Counted from the stretch's first letter, positions 43,666 to 51,974 are shown. The stretch: 53,277 bases of DNA from Brevundimonas sp. (GCF_030656255.1 NZ_JAUSOE010000030.1:72319-125595); one strand, 5' to 3'. Notes: generated by a model not told the origin, from the sequence alone. Made by a program: numbers and translations.

Positions 43666-45825
43666 ATGAATGCTCGCTTCGAGCCCGATACACGGGTGGC
43701 GTCGGATGTGGCGCGTTTCAGGACCGTTCGCGCCGGGATGCTCGCCCTGGCTCAGGGCCTGTCGCCCGAGGATCTGTCGGCCCAGTCCATGCCGGATTGC
43801 AGCCCCGGCAAATGGCACCTGGCCCACACCAGCTGGTTCTTTGAAGCCCTGATCCTGTCGGCCGACCCGGATTATCAGCCGGTCGATCCGCGCTTCCAGC
43901 AGCTGTTCAACTCCTACTACGAAGCCCTGGGCGAGCGGGTGCCGCGCGCCGAACGGGGCCTGATGACCCGCCCCTCGGTCGATGAGGTCCTGGCCTATCG
44001 CCGCGAGATCGACCGCCGCATGGCCGCCTGGTTGGCCCAGGGTCCGTCCAGCGGCCTTCAGCGCTATCTGTTCGAACTGGGCCTCCACCACGACCAGCAG
44101 CATCAGGAGCTGTTCCTGATGGACCTGTTGAACCTGATGTCGCGTTCCCCGCTGGACCCCGCCGCCTATGCGGTCGAGCCTCGACAGGCGTCGCTGGAGG
44201 CCCCCCGCGGCGACGTCGTCGCCTTCGACGGCGGCCTAGTCTTGATCGGCCACGACGGCGCCGGTTTCGCCTTCGACAACGAGGGGCCGTCGCACCGGGT
44301 CTGGCTGGAGCCCTTCGCCCTGGCCGCCGATCTTGTGACCAACGGCGATTGGCTGGGCTTCATCGCCGACGGCGGCTACGCCCGGCCCGAGCTTTGGCTG
44401 TCCGACGGTTGGGCGACGGTGAAGGCCGAAGGCTGGACCGCGCCTCTTTACTGGCACCGTGACGGCGACGACTGGACGGTCATGAGCCTGACCGGACGCG
44501 CCCCGATCGATGCGACAGCGCCTGTGCGTCACATCAGCTTCTACGAGGCCGACGCCTACGCGCGCTGGGCCGGCAAGCGGCTGCCGTCCGAGGCCGAGTG
44601 GGAGCACGCAGCGACCACGGCCCCCGACGCCTTCTCCAACTTGTCGGGCGAGGTCTGGCAGTGGACGTCCAGCGCCTACGCCCCATACCCCGGCTTCCAG
44701 CCGACGCCGGGCACGGCGGCCGAGTACAACGGCAAGTTCATGGCCAATCAGATGGTCCTGCGCGGCGGCGCCTTCGCCACGCCCCCGGGCCATGACCGCA
44801 TCACCTATCGCAACTTCTTCTATCCCCAACAGAGGTGGGCCTTCATGGGTTTGAGACTGGCCGAAGACGCCCCGCAACGGGGCGCCGCCTCGACTGAGGA
44901 CGAACAGACCGCCGCCTTCCGTCGCGACCTGGTCGCCGGCCTGTCGCGCGACCAGAAGACCGTGCCCCCCAAATGGTTCTATGACGCCGAGGGGTCGCGC
45001 CTGTTCGAAGAGATCACCGCCCTGCCGGAATATTATCCCACCCGGCAGGAGACGGCGCTGTTGCGCGACCGCGCCGCCGCCCTGACCGCCGACTTCGGCC
45101 CCGACGCCGTCCTGGTCGAGTTCGGCTCGGGAGCCAGCGAGAAGACGCGCCTTCTGCTGGACGCCGCGCCTGATCTCGCCGCCTATGTGCCGCTGGACAT
45201 CAGCGAGTCCGCCCTGCTGGACGCCGCGACACGCATCCGCGCCGACTATCCCGGTCTGAGGGTTCAGCCGGTGCTGGGCGATTTCGAACATCTGGCCCCC
45301 TTGCCGGACGATTTGCCGCAGGGTCGGCGGATCGGTTTCTTCCCCGGTTCGACCATCGGCAATCTGCAGCCGGACGAGGCCGAGCGGTTCCTGGCGTCTG
45401 CGCGGCGGATGCTGGGGGAGGGCGCGCTGTTCATTCTGGGCGTCGATCTGGTCAAGGATCCCGCCACCCTGGTCGCGGCCTATGACGACAGTCAGGGTGT
45501 GACCGCCGCCTTCAACCTGAATGTCCTGGTCCGCGCCAATGCTGAACTGGACGCCGATTTTGATTTGGACGCCTTCGCCCACCGGGCCGTGTGGAACCCC
45601 GACGCCTCGCGAATGGAGATGCACCTTCAGGCCGTCGAATCCACGACGGTGCGTATCGGGAGCGATAATTTCCGCTTCATGGCCGGCGAGACCATCCACA
45701 CCGAAAGCTCGCGCAAGTTCACCGAGGACACCGTGACCGCCTTGGCCGCCGCCTCCGGCTGGACCCTGGCCCGTTTCGACGTCTCTCCGGACCCGGCGGT
45801 GGCGCTTGCGGTGCTGCGGGGATAG
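43666..45825 (+). CDS. EgtB-EgtD fusion: ergothioneine biosynthesis sulfoxide synthase and histidine methyltransferase
   Basis: A 719-residue protein in two halves. Residues 1-405 are EgtB: a DinB-like domain with probable iron ligands His54 (KWHLAHTSW), His142 and His146 (HHDQQHQE), then a formylglycine-enzyme-like domain (KRLPSEAEWEHA, GEVWQWTSSAYAPYPGF, RWAFMGLRLAED). Residues 425-719 are EgtD, the SAM-dependent histidine trimethylase (PPKWFYDAEGSRLFEEI, LPEYYPTRQE, EFGSGASEKTRLLLDA, GFFPGSTIGNL). The linker is about 20 residues, with no stop and no ATG, so it is a true fusion. EgtD makes hercynine and EgtB adds sulfur. Fungal Egt1 joins them in the opposite order. It has a perfect EcfG promoter. 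Confidence 0.92.
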   Translation: MNARFEPDTRVASDVARFRTVRAGMLALAQGLSPEDLSAQSMPDCSPGKWHLAHTSWFFEALILSADPDYQPVDPRFQQLFNSYYEALGERVPRAERGLMTRPSVDEVLAYRREIDRRMAAWLAQGPSSGLQRYLFELGLHHDQQHQELFLMDLLNLMSRSPLDPAAYAVEPRQASLEAPRGDVVAFDGGLVLIGHDGAGFAFDNEGPSHRVWLEPFALAADLVTNGDWLGFIADGGYARPELWLSDGWATVKAEGWTAPLYWHRDGDDWTVMSLTGRAPIDATAPVRHISFYEADAYARWAGKRLPSEAEWEHAATTAPDAFSNLSGEVWQWTSSAYAPYPGFQPTPGTAAEYNGKFMANQMVLRGGAFATPPGHDRITYRNFFYPQQRWAFMGLRLAEDAPQRGAASTEDEQTAAFRRDLVAGLSRDQKTVPPKWFYDAEGSRLFEEITALPEYYPTRQETALLRDRAAALTADFGPDAVLVEFGSGASEKTRLLLDAAPDLAAYVPLDISESALLDAATRIRADYPGLRVQPVLGDFEHLAPLPDDLPQGRRIGFFPGSTIGNLQPDEAERFLASARRMLGEGALFILGVDLVKDPATLVAAYDDSQGVTAAFNLNVLVRANAELDADFDLDAFAHRAVWNPDASRMEMHLQAVESTTVRIGSDNFRFMAGETIHTESSRKFTEDTVTALAAASGWTLARFDVSPDPAVALAVLRG

Positions 45826-45854
45826 GGGACCGCTTCTCTGTCCATCTCCCAAAG

Positions 45855-45890
45855 AAAAGGGCGACCCGTCTCTCGACGGGCCGCCCTTTT
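45855..45890. terminator. Bidirectional terminator between egtB-egtD and the KGG gene
   Basis: AAAAGGGCG-A-CCCGT and ACGGG-C-CGCCCTTTT form a 15-position stem with one mismatch and flanking A/T runs on both sides. It can stop transcription from both convergent genes. Confidence 0.88.
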
Positions 45891-45909
45891 CTTGATCGGC
45901 CTTTAAGGC

Positions 45910-46134
45910 TTACTCAGACGCGTCTTGAGCGTCGGCGTCCTTCTTGGGGCCGTGCGAGGCTTCGCCACCCTTGCGTCCGGCCTGGGCGGCCAGACTGCGA
46001 TCCTGAGAGAAGCTTCTCTTTTCGCTGGGGACGCTGGCGCCCCCTTTACGCGCGATTTCGCGCTGACGTTCCGGATCCATCGAGGCGAAGCCTCGCTTGG
46101 AAACGCCGGAGGGTCGCGAGGGTTGGCTGTCCAT
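45910..46134 (-). CDS. KGG-repeat stress-induced protein
   Basis: A 74-residue hydrophilic protein with two KGG motifs (MDPERQREIARKGGAS, then LAAQAGRKGGEASHG) of the stress-induced acidophilic repeat family, seen in GsiB- and YciG-like proteins. Such proteins are induced by starvation, desiccation or stationary phase. AAAGGA precedes the ATG. An EcfG-type promoter lies 41 bp upstream on the same strand. Confidence 0.9.
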   Translation of the reverse strand: MDSQPSRPSGVSKRGFASMDPERQREIARKGGASVPSEKRSFSQDRSLAAQAGRKGGEASHGPKKDADAQDASE

Positions 46135-46174
46135 CGGTGTTCCTTTCAGTGCTGCGGTTGCGCTTGCCGAAATG

Positions 46175-46199
46175 AACCCTGTGACTCGGTGACGGTTCC
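46175..46199 (-). promoter_or_regulatory. EcfG-type promoter of the KGG gene
   Basis: Reading the minus strand: GGAAC (46199-46195), exactly 16 bp, then GGTT (46178-46175), one base from CGTT. The predicted start near 46168 leaves a leader of about 34 nt. Confidence 0.65.
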
Positions 46200-46251
46200 G
46201 TGCGGAACTTGGTTTTACTGTCGCAGGTCGGAAGGTTTTCCGGCCTTGACT

Positions 46252-46416
46252 TCAAACAGCGCCGTAAGGGCGAGAATCACCTTCTCCCCCGCCGCCCGGA
46301 TCCATGGGCGGAACCTCTTGCGGCACATCCGAAGGATCGATTTCCGGCTGGGGCGACGGCTCGGGCTGGATTTCCGGTTGGGGCGTTCCGGGCGGTGTCG
46401 GTTCGATATAGGTCAT
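46252..46416 (-). CDS. Small Pro/Glu-rich acidic protein
   Basis: A 54-residue acidic, probably disordered protein made of Pro/Glu/Gln repeats (PQPEIQPEPSPQPEIDPSD) and ending GGGGEGDSRPYGAV. AAGGAG sits seven bases before ATG 46416. An EcfG-like promoter directly upstream suggests stress control. No domain is recognised. It is divergent from the membrane-anchored protein at 46517, with the two promoters back to back. Confidence 0.72.
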   Translation of the reverse strand: MTYIEPTPPGTPQPEIQPEPSPQPEIDPSDVPQEVPPMDPGGGGEGDSRPYGAV

Positions 46417-46439
46417 GGGGCTTCTCCTTGGCTCTATAG

Positions 46440-46464
46440 AACGCGGTGCCAAGGGCGATGTTCA
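46440..46464 (-). promoter_or_regulatory. EcfG-like promoter of the small Pro/Glu-rich gene
   Basis: On the minus strand TGAAC (46464-46460), 16 bp, CGTT (46443-46440): one mismatch to GGAAC-N16-CGTT. Transcription near 46433 would leave about 17 nt before the ATG, room for the strong AAGGAG site. Confidence 0.5.
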
Positions 46465-46467
46465 CGG

Positions 46468-46492
46468 GGAACCGGAATTGGCCGCGCCGGTT
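46468..46492 (+). promoter_or_regulatory. EcfG-type promoter of the DUF883-like gene
   Basis: GGAAC (46468-46472), exactly 16 bp, then GGTT (46489-46492). The transcript would begin near 46499, 18 bases before ATG 46517. It starts four bases after the opposing EcfG-like element ends. Confidence 0.65.
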
Positions 46493-46516
46493 CATTCTCG
46501 GAACCCGGAGAGCACC

Positions 46517-46804
46517 ATGACCCAGACCCCCATCACCTCGACCGCAGCCGACGACATTGTCCTGGAAGACGACAGCCTGACCCAACGCCTGGACCGTCAG
46601 GCCGACGCCATCCTGGCCGAGGGCCGCAGCTTTGAAGACACGACCTCCATTCGTCAGGCCGTGCGCGAAGACGCTGAGCTGATCCGACAGAAGGTGATCG
46701 GGCGCGTGGAACGGACCCGCGACGGCATCCGCGACGAACCGATGAAGACGACCCTCTACGCCCTCGGTGTCGGCGTCCTCATCGGCATGCTTCTCCGCCG
46801 CTGA
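46517..46804 (+). CDS. Small membrane-anchored stress protein (ElaB/DUF883-like)
   Basis: A 95-residue protein: a mostly helical charged part (DSLTQRLDRQADAILAEGRS, QAVREDAELIRQKVIGRVER) and a C-terminal glycine-bearing membrane helix ending GVLIGMLLRR, as in the DUF883/ElaB group, which are tail-anchored and may tie ribosomes to the membrane in stationary phase. The family match is by layout, not strong identity. CGGAGAG precedes ATG 46517, and its own EcfG-type promoter lies just upstream. Confidence 0.75.
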   Translation: MTQTPITSTAADDIVLEDDSLTQRLDRQADAILAEGRSFEDTTSIRQAVREDAELIRQKVIGRVERTRDGIRDEPMKTTLYALGVGVLIGMLLRR

Positions 46805-46810
46805 TCGGAC

Positions 46811-47512
46811 TTAGGCGGGCCCGACCGGCTCACGCCGGATCGGCGCCTGCCTAAGCGCGGCGTCCGACACGAACGGATTCGTTCGTCGCTCCTCGCCGAA
46901 GGTCGAGATCGGCCCGTGGCCCGGCACGAAAGTGACGTCGTCGCCTAAAGGCCACAGCTTCTCGACGACGGCGCGGATCAGGGCGGGCGGATCGCTCATC
47001 GGAAAATCCGTCCGACCCACGGACCCCTTGAACAGCACATCCCCGACCTGGGCGAAGCGCGCCGCGCGATTGAAGAAGATCACATGGCCCGGCGTGTGGC
47101 CGGGGCAGTGTCGCACTTCCCAGGTCGTCTCGCCCAAGCTGACGGTGTCGCCGTCCTCCAGCCAGCGGTCGGGGGTGAAGGGCCGCGCGTCGGGCAGGCC
47201 GTACATCTTGCCGCTCTCGACGATTCGGTCGATCCAGAACTGATCCGCCTTCTGGGGACCAGTGATCTGGACGCCGGTCTTCTCCTGCATCTCGGCCGCG
47301 CCGCCGGCGTGATCCAGATGGCCGTGTGTGATCCAGATCTGATCGAGGGTCAGCCCACGCCGCTCGACCTCGCCCAGAACCGCATCGACCGAGCCGCCCG
47401 GATCGATCACGGCGGCCTTGTTCGTCGCGGTGCACCAGACGGTGGTGCAGTTCTGCTGGAGCGGGGTGACGGGCGTGACAAAGACGCCGATGGGGGAGGC
47501 GGGTTGGCTCAT
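46811..47512 (-). CDS. MBL-fold metallo-hydrolase, glyoxalase-II-like
   Basis: A 233-residue metallo-beta-lactamase-fold protein with motif THGHLDHAGG, then HCPGHTPGHV, then QVGDVLFKGSVGRTDFP and FVPGHGPISTFGEER. The pattern and length match YcbL-type glyoxalase II relatives, which hydrolyse glutathione thioesters with metal. ATG 47512 is preferred over an in-frame start at 47548. It is convergent with the DUF883-like gene, six bases between stops. Confidence 0.92.
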   Translation of the reverse strand: MSQPASPIGVFVTPVTPLQQNCTTVWCTATNKAAVIDPGGSVDAVLGEVERRGLTLDQIWITHGHLDHAGGAAEMQEKTGVQITGPQKADQFWIDRIVESGKMYGLPDARPFTPDRWLEDGDTVSLGETTWEVRHCPGHTPGHVIFFNRAARFAQVGDVLFKGSVGRTDFPMSDPPALIRAVVEKLWPLGDDVTFVPGHGPISTFGEERRTNPFVSDAALRQAPIRREPVGPA

Positions 47513-47568
47513 TCGGCCAACATAACCCCCGATGCGGCGTGAAACCACTGTCCGAGGCCACGCTCGCG

Positions 47569-47597
47569 TTGACCTTTGGAGCCCTTCTCGACATAAG
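47569..47597 (+). promoter_or_regulatory. Probable promoter of the trigger factor gene
   Basis: TTGACC (47569-47574), a 17-bp spacer and CATAAG (47592-47597). Predicted start near 47604, about 100 bp before ATG 47705. The long leader has no obvious regulatory fold. Confidence 0.55.
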
Positions 47598-47704
47598 GGC
47601 GGGCTTCGAGGCGCCGCTCCTAACGGGGCGGCCTTCTTGCTTTATCCATTCCGCGCCGGCCGTCTCGACGGTCCACGCGCCCCAGAGCGTCAGAAATCCC
47701 GACC

Positions 47705-49048
47705 ATGCAAGTCGTCGAAAAGTCGAACGAAGGCCTCAGCCGCGTGATCGCGGTCACCATCCCCGTCGCGGAGCTGAACCAGAAGCTCGAAGCCCGCGTC
47801 AAGGAAGTCGCCCCGCAGGTGAAGCTGAAGGGCTTCCGTCCTGGCAAGGTGCCGGTCGCCCACGTCAAGAAGACCTTCGGCCGTGAGTTCATGGGCGAGA
47901 TCATCAACGCCGAGCTGAACGAAACCAGCCAGAAGGCGCTGGAAGAAGCCAAGATCCGTCCGGCCGCCCCGGCCGAGATGAAGCTGATCTCCGACATGGA
48001 CAAGGTCATCAAGGGCGAGGAAGACCTCTCCTATGAGATGGCTCTGGAGATCATGCCGGACTTCACCCCGATCGACCCCAAGACCCTGAAGCTGGACCGC
48101 CCGACCTACGAAGCCTCGGACGCCGATCTGGACGAAGCCCTGACGGAGCTGGCCGGCCAAGCCAAGTCCTACGAGGACAAGAAGGGCAAGACCGTCAAGG
48201 CCGCCGAGGGCGACCAACTGACGATCGACTTCCTGGGCAAGCTGGACGGCGAACCCTTCGAAGGCGGCGCCGCCGAGGACGCGGACCTGGTGATCGGCTC
48301 GGGCCGTTTCATCCCCGGCTTCGAAGAACAACTGACCGGCGCCAAGGTCGGTGAAGAAAAGACCATCGAAGTCACCTTCCCTGAGAACTATCAAGCCGCC
48401 CATCTGGCCGGCAAACTGGCCACCTTCGACGTCAAGGTGAAGGCCATCAAGGCCGAGGTCGAAGCCAAGGTCGATGAGGACTTCGCCAAGCGTATCGGTC
48501 TGGAATCCCTGGACAAGCTGAAGGAACTGCTGGGCCAGAACCTGAACCAGCAATACGCCGGCGCCGCCCGCTTCAAGCTGAAGCGCGCCCTGCTGGACCA
48601 GCTGGACGAAGCCCACGACTTCCCGCTGCCGCCGAAGATGGTCGAGGCCGAGTTCGACGGCATCTGGCAACAGGTCGAGGCCGACAAGGCCGCCGGCCGT
48701 CTGCCGGAAGAGGACGCCGCCAAGTCCGACGAGGACCTGAAGGCCGAATATCGCAAGATCGCCGAGCGCCGCGTGCGCCTGGGTCTGGTCCTGGCCGAGA
48801 TCGGCCGCGCCAACAACGTCCAGGTCACCGACCAGGAGCTGAACGCCGCCCTGCTGCAGGAAGCCCGCAACTATCCGGGCCAGGAACAGGCCGTCCTGAA
48901 CTTCTACCGCCAGAACCCCAACGCCGCCGCCCAGATGCGCGCGCCGATCTACGAGGAAAAGGTCGTCGACCTGATCGTCGGCCTGGCCGAAGTCACCGAC
49001 ACGCCGATCACTAAGGAAGAGCTGCTGAAGGAAGACGAAGAGGCGTAA
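47705..49048 (+). CDS. tig: Trigger factor (ribosome-bound chaperone)
   Basis: A 447-residue chaperone: ribosome-binding N-domain (1-110) with the signature GFRPGKVP, an FKBP-like prolyl isomerase domain (about 150-235: GDQLTIDFLGKLDGEPFEGG, GSGRFIPGFEEQLTGAKVGE) and the C-terminal helical arms. It meets nascent chains at the ribosome exit. It opens the tig-clpP-clpX neighbourhood common in bacteria. The gene is followed by a clear terminator. Confidence 0.98.
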   Translation: MQVVEKSNEGLSRVIAVTIPVAELNQKLEARVKEVAPQVKLKGFRPGKVPVAHVKKTFGREFMGEIINAELNETSQKALEEAKIRPAAPAEMKLISDMDKVIKGEEDLSYEMALEIMPDFTPIDPKTLKLDRPTYEASDADLDEALTELAGQAKSYEDKKGKTVKAAEGDQLTIDFLGKLDGEPFEGGAAEDADLVIGSGRFIPGFEEQLTGAKVGEEKTIEVTFPENYQAAHLAGKLATFDVKVKAIKAEVEAKVDEDFAKRIGLESLDKLKELLGQNLNQQYAGAARFKLKRALLDQLDEAHDFPLPPKMVEAEFDGIWQQVEADKAAGRLPEEDAAKSDEDLKAEYRKIAERRVRLGLVLAEIGRANNVQVTDQELNAALLQEARNYPGQEQAVLNFYRQNPNAAAQMRAPIYEEKVVDLIVGLAEVTDTPITKEELLKEDEEA

Positions 49049-49086
49049 TCGCCCTTCGTCCTCTCAGGGCGGAAACGAACGGTTTC

Positions 49087-49119
49087 AAGGGGTTCGCGCT
49101 TGCGCGAGCCCCTTTCTTT
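49087..49119 (+). terminator. Terminator after trigger factor
   Basis: AAGGGGTTCGCGC and GCGCGAGCCCCTT pair (one G-T) around TT, followed by TCTTT. A clear intrinsic terminator. Confidence 0.85.
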
Positions 49120-49223
49120 ATCTGAACGGGACAAAGCGAGTCGCCTCTGCGGACCGCCGTCTCTGGCCCTCCCGTTGCGTTCCAGCGGATTTGAGGTAGC
49201 GTCACTCCAGCGAAAGCGGAGGG

Positions 49224-50141
49224 ATGCAGATGCCGTCGGCCTTTTTAGCCTTGTCTCTCGCGCTTGCGGCCCAGGATACGTCCGCCGTTCTCGACGATGT
49301 GGTGGTGACGGCGCCGCCGCTGACGCCAGAGGTCGCCCGATCCTATGTCGACCGCATAGCCAATCCTCCCCTCCGCGCCCTGAGTCTGGCCACGTGGCGG
49401 ACGCCCGTGTGTCTGCTGGTCGAAAACCTGGCCCCTGAGGCGAAGTCGATCGTATCGGCGCGTATCGTCGCCCGGGCTGAGAACCTCGGAATCAAGGTCG
49501 GGGAGGGATGCCGACCGAACCTGGTCGTGGTTTTCACGTCGGACGGCTCAGCAACCGCGACCGATCTGGTCTCTGCCATACCAACTCTGTTCCGTTTGAA
49601 GGCGGGTGAGCCGCAGGGGGACCGGCATGAGCTTGCTGTGTTCGAGACGACAACCGCGCCCGTCCGCTGGTGGACCATGTCCGGCGACTACAGCACGTAC
49701 CGAGGGGCGTTTCTGACGCCGACGCACGGTGAGGACAGTCAGTTCGGGCTGAGCTCGGACCAGAACGGCAGTGCGCCTATGCGGGCGGCTGATCCGGGAG
49801 AGATCTATTCGAACCAAAGTCAGGTCCGAGCGATCATTCGATCCACTGTCGTTGTGGACACCCGTCAGACGGGCGGCGTTTCGACCGAAGCTTTGGCGGA
49901 CTACATCGCCATGGTCGCCTTGGCCGAAGTGGATCCCGAAGCAGACACGCAGAAGTTTCCCACCATCCTCAACCTTTGGGACGGACAGGCTGACCTCCCG
50001 GCTATGACGACTTGGGATTGGGCGTATCTGAAAGGGCTTTATAAGGCAGAGATTCGGATTTCAGGCAGCATCTCCCCCGTGCGCTCGCGGTTTCAGCTCA
50101 ACGAGATCGCCCGGTCCATGGCCGGTGACCGGACGCCTTAG
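49224..50141 (+). CDS. Hypothetical exported protein between tig and clpP
   Basis: A 305-residue protein with a short signal peptide (MPSAFLALSLALAAQ) preceded by GGAGGG. The mature part is mixed alpha-beta with a conserved-looking motif CLLVENLAPEAKSIVSARIV and, later, TILNLWDGQADLPAMTTWDW followed by AYLKGLYKA, ending in a helix. I do not recognise a named family. Similar hypothetical proteins are, as I recall, widespread in Caulobacterales. It has its own terminator-defined unit between tig and clpP. ATG 49230 is an alternative start. Confidence 0.78.
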   Translation: MQMPSAFLALSLALAAQDTSAVLDDVVVTAPPLTPEVARSYVDRIANPPLRALSLATWRTPVCLLVENLAPEAKSIVSARIVARAENLGIKVGEGCRPNLVVVFTSDGSATATDLVSAIPTLFRLKAGEPQGDRHELAVFETTTAPVRWWTMSGDYSTYRGAFLTPTHGEDSQFGLSSDQNGSAPMRAADPGEIYSNQSQVRAIIRSTVVVDTRQTGGVSTEALADYIAMVALAEVDPEADTQKFPTILNLWDGQADLPAMTTWDWAYLKGLYKAEIRISGSISPVRSRFQLNEIARSMAGDRTP

Positions 50142-50244
50142 CCCTAGGCCCGTGTCTGCCCTAGGCTTGCGTCGTGGGCGATGCGACGCGATATGGTTGG
50201 CGTAGCGGCGCTGCGATAGCGGCCGATTCCCTCCAAGGACCCAT

Positions 50245-50892
50245 ATGCGCGATCCGATCGAACTGATGAACATGAACCTGGTCCCCATGGTGGTGGAGCA
50301 GTCCAGCCGGGGCGAGCGCTCCTTCGACATCTTCTCGCGCCTGCTGCGCGAGCGGATCATCTTCCTGACGGGGCCCTTCGAAGACGGCATGGCCTCACTG
50401 ATCTGCGCCCAGCTGCTGTTCCTGGAGTCGGAGAATCCCAAGAAGGAAATCTCCATGTATATCAACAGCCCCGGCGGACAGGTGTCCTCGGCGCTCGCGA
50501 TCTACGACACCATGCAATACATCAAGAGCCCGGTCTCGACCGTGGTCATGGGCATGGCGGCCTCGGCCGGTTCGCTGATCCTGACGGCCGGCGCCGCAGG
50601 CCAGCGCATCGCTCTGCCGAACGCCCGGATCATGGTTCACCAGCCGTCGGGCGGCTTCCGTGGCCAGGCCTCGGACATCGAGCTGCACGCTGCGGACATC
50701 CGCTACACCAAGAAGCGTCTGAACGAGATCTACGTCCACCACACGGGCCGGACCTATGAGGAAGTCGAAAAGACCCTGGACCGCGACCACTTCATGTCGG
50801 CCGAGGAAGCCAAGGCCTGGGGCATCGTCGATCACGTCTATGATCGCCGTGAACAGGCCGACGCCGACGGCGTGAAGACGCCCGGCCACTAA
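50245..50892 (+). CDS. clpP: ATP-dependent Clp protease proteolytic subunit
   Basis: A 215-residue serine protease. The catalytic triad is Ser107 (GMAASAG), His132 (MVHQPSGG) and Asp181 ([10 protein letters not shown]). Typical motifs [19 protein letters not shown] and the N-terminal [20 protein letters not shown] agree fully. It forms the two-ring degradation chamber used by ClpX and ClpA, essential for cell-cycle proteolysis in Caulobacter. CAAGGA precedes ATG 50245. A weak promoter (TTGCGT, 17 bp, GATATG at 50167-50195) may serve it. Confidence 0.98.
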   Translation: MRDPIELMNMNLVPMVVEQSSRGERSFDIFSRLLRERIIFLTGPFEDGMASLICAQLLFLESENPKKEISMYINSPGGQVSSALAIYDTMQYIKSPVSTVVMGMAASAGSLILTAGAAGQRIALPNARIMVHQPSGGFRGQASDIELHAADIRYTKKRLNEIYVHHTGRTYEEVEKTLDRDHFMSAEEAKAWGIVDHVYDRREQADADGVKTPGH

Positions 50893-50911
50893 GTCGCCGG
50901 ATAATATGGCC

Positions 50912-50946
50912 AAAGGGCGCGCCGTTGCGGCGCGCCCTTTTCATTT
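50912..50946 (+). terminator. Terminator after clpP
   Basis: Perfect 13-bp arms AAAGGGCGCGCCG and CGGCGCGCCCTTT with a TTG loop, followed by TCATTTT. A strong intrinsic terminator, so clpX cannot be reached by simple read-through. Confidence 0.92.
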
Positions 50947-50964
50947 TGTGCTATCGGAACCGTC

Positions 50965-51285
50965 ATGCAGTTCACACGAGATCCCAGCGGCACGGTCGAG
51001 GTCGACGGCGAAACCTATGTTTGGGAAATCCGTCGCCAGCCCCAGCCCAAGGGCGGCAATGTCTGGGAGGGCATGGCCGTGTCCCTGCGCCATGTCGATT
51101 TCAAGCGCGAAGCCATCGTGCAGTTCCCGCCGCCCTTGCGACCCAACGGCCGGCCCGACGTCGAGAAGCAGCGCGTCAATGTCGATGCGGTCCGCAACGC
51201 CGTCGCCTCGGCCATGGAGGCGGGATGGGACCCGACCTCGCGTGGCAAGGCCGTCGTGTTCGACGTGGATGCGGACGGTAACTGA
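50965..51285 (+). CDS. Small conserved hypothetical protein
   Basis: A 106-residue soluble protein, beta-rich at the start (VEVDGETYVWEIRRQPQPKG, MAVSLRHVDFKREAIVQFPP) with one helix near the end (VDAVRNAVASAMEAGWDP). It lies after the clpP terminator and converges on a HAD hydrolase with 17 bp between stops. No domain name fits. The coding pattern and length are convincing. Confidence 0.75.
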   Translation: MQFTRDPSGTVEVDGETYVWEIRRQPQPKGGNVWEGMAVSLRHVDFKREAIVQFPPPLRPNGRPDVEKQRVNVDAVRNAVASAMEAGWDPTSRGKAVVFDVDADGN

Positions 51286-51302
51286 CCTTTTCGGCCGGCG
51301 CT

Positions 51303-51974
51303 TCACGGTTTTTGGCGAAACACCCGGAACCCAGGCTGCTGCGCCATGGCCAGCATCTCGCGGTCGCCCGAAGTGTCGCCATAGGCGGCGGTCAGCACCA
51401 TGTCCTCGCCATAGGCGGCTTTCAGACGCCGCACCTTTTCCGTCCCGCGACAATTCGGCCCCGCGAAGCCGCCCGTAACCCGTTGTTCCGAATCGAACAC
51501 CAGCGGCGTGCCCAGCAAAGCCTCTGCCCCCAGCTTCACTGCAAAGGGCGCCACCGTCGTCTCGGGGGAGGCGGTCACGATTACGCGATGAGCGCCGCGT
51601 TCGCCCCAGTCGTTCCAAACCTTCAACGCGTCGGGTCGCATGAATCTGTCCCAGACGGCGTCGGCGAATCGCGCCGCCTCGGCCTCCAGCGCCGCCTTGG
51701 TTTCGCCGGCCAGGAACTCCTTCACCGAGGCGGCCTTGATCCGCCCCCGGTCCCGGTCGCGTGCATAGGCGGCAAGGGCGGGCGCCAGCTTGACCAGACC
51801 CAAGGCCCAGCCGCCAGCGCCGGCCCTCCAGCGCAGGAATTCGGTGAAACTGTCGCGAATCGTCAGGGTGCCGTCGAAATCAAAGGCCACGATCGGCGCT
51901 TGTCCCTGGTCTGATCCCTGTTCCAACTTGATCCGGGACTGGCGCAAATCCTGCAGGCTCCCCATGTCAGACAT
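51303..51974 (-). CDS. HAD-family hydrolase (HAD-IB type phosphatase)
   Basis: A 223-residue phosphatase with motif I FDFDGTLT (nucleophile Asp), motif II VIVTASPET, the lysine-bearing CRGTEKVRRL and motif IV AYGDTSGDREML. The helical cap is of the IB kind, as in SerB and PhoX-unrelated phosphatases of phosphorylated small molecules or lipids. The substrate is open. ATG 51974 has AAGGCGA upstream. In-frame starts at 52004 and 51965 are possible. Confidence 0.9.
   Translation of the reverse strand: MSDMGSLQDLRQSRIKLEQGSDQGQAPIVAFDFDGTLTIRDSFTEFLRWRAGAGGWALGLVKLAPALAAYARDRDRGRIKAASVKEFLAGETKAALEAEAARFADAVWDRFMRPDALKVWNDWGERGAHRVIVTASPETTVAPFAVKLGAEALLGTPLVFDSEQRVTGGFAGPNCRGTEKVRRLKAAYGEDMVLTAAYGDTSGDREMLAMAQQPGFRVFRQKP

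Noticed and set aside
43666..45825. The fusion protein as OvoA (ovothiol synthesis)
   Set aside because: OvoA also has DinB, sulfatase-like and methyltransferase parts, but the C-terminal half here has clear EgtD motifs (PPKWFYDAEGSRLFEEI and LPEYYPTRQE).
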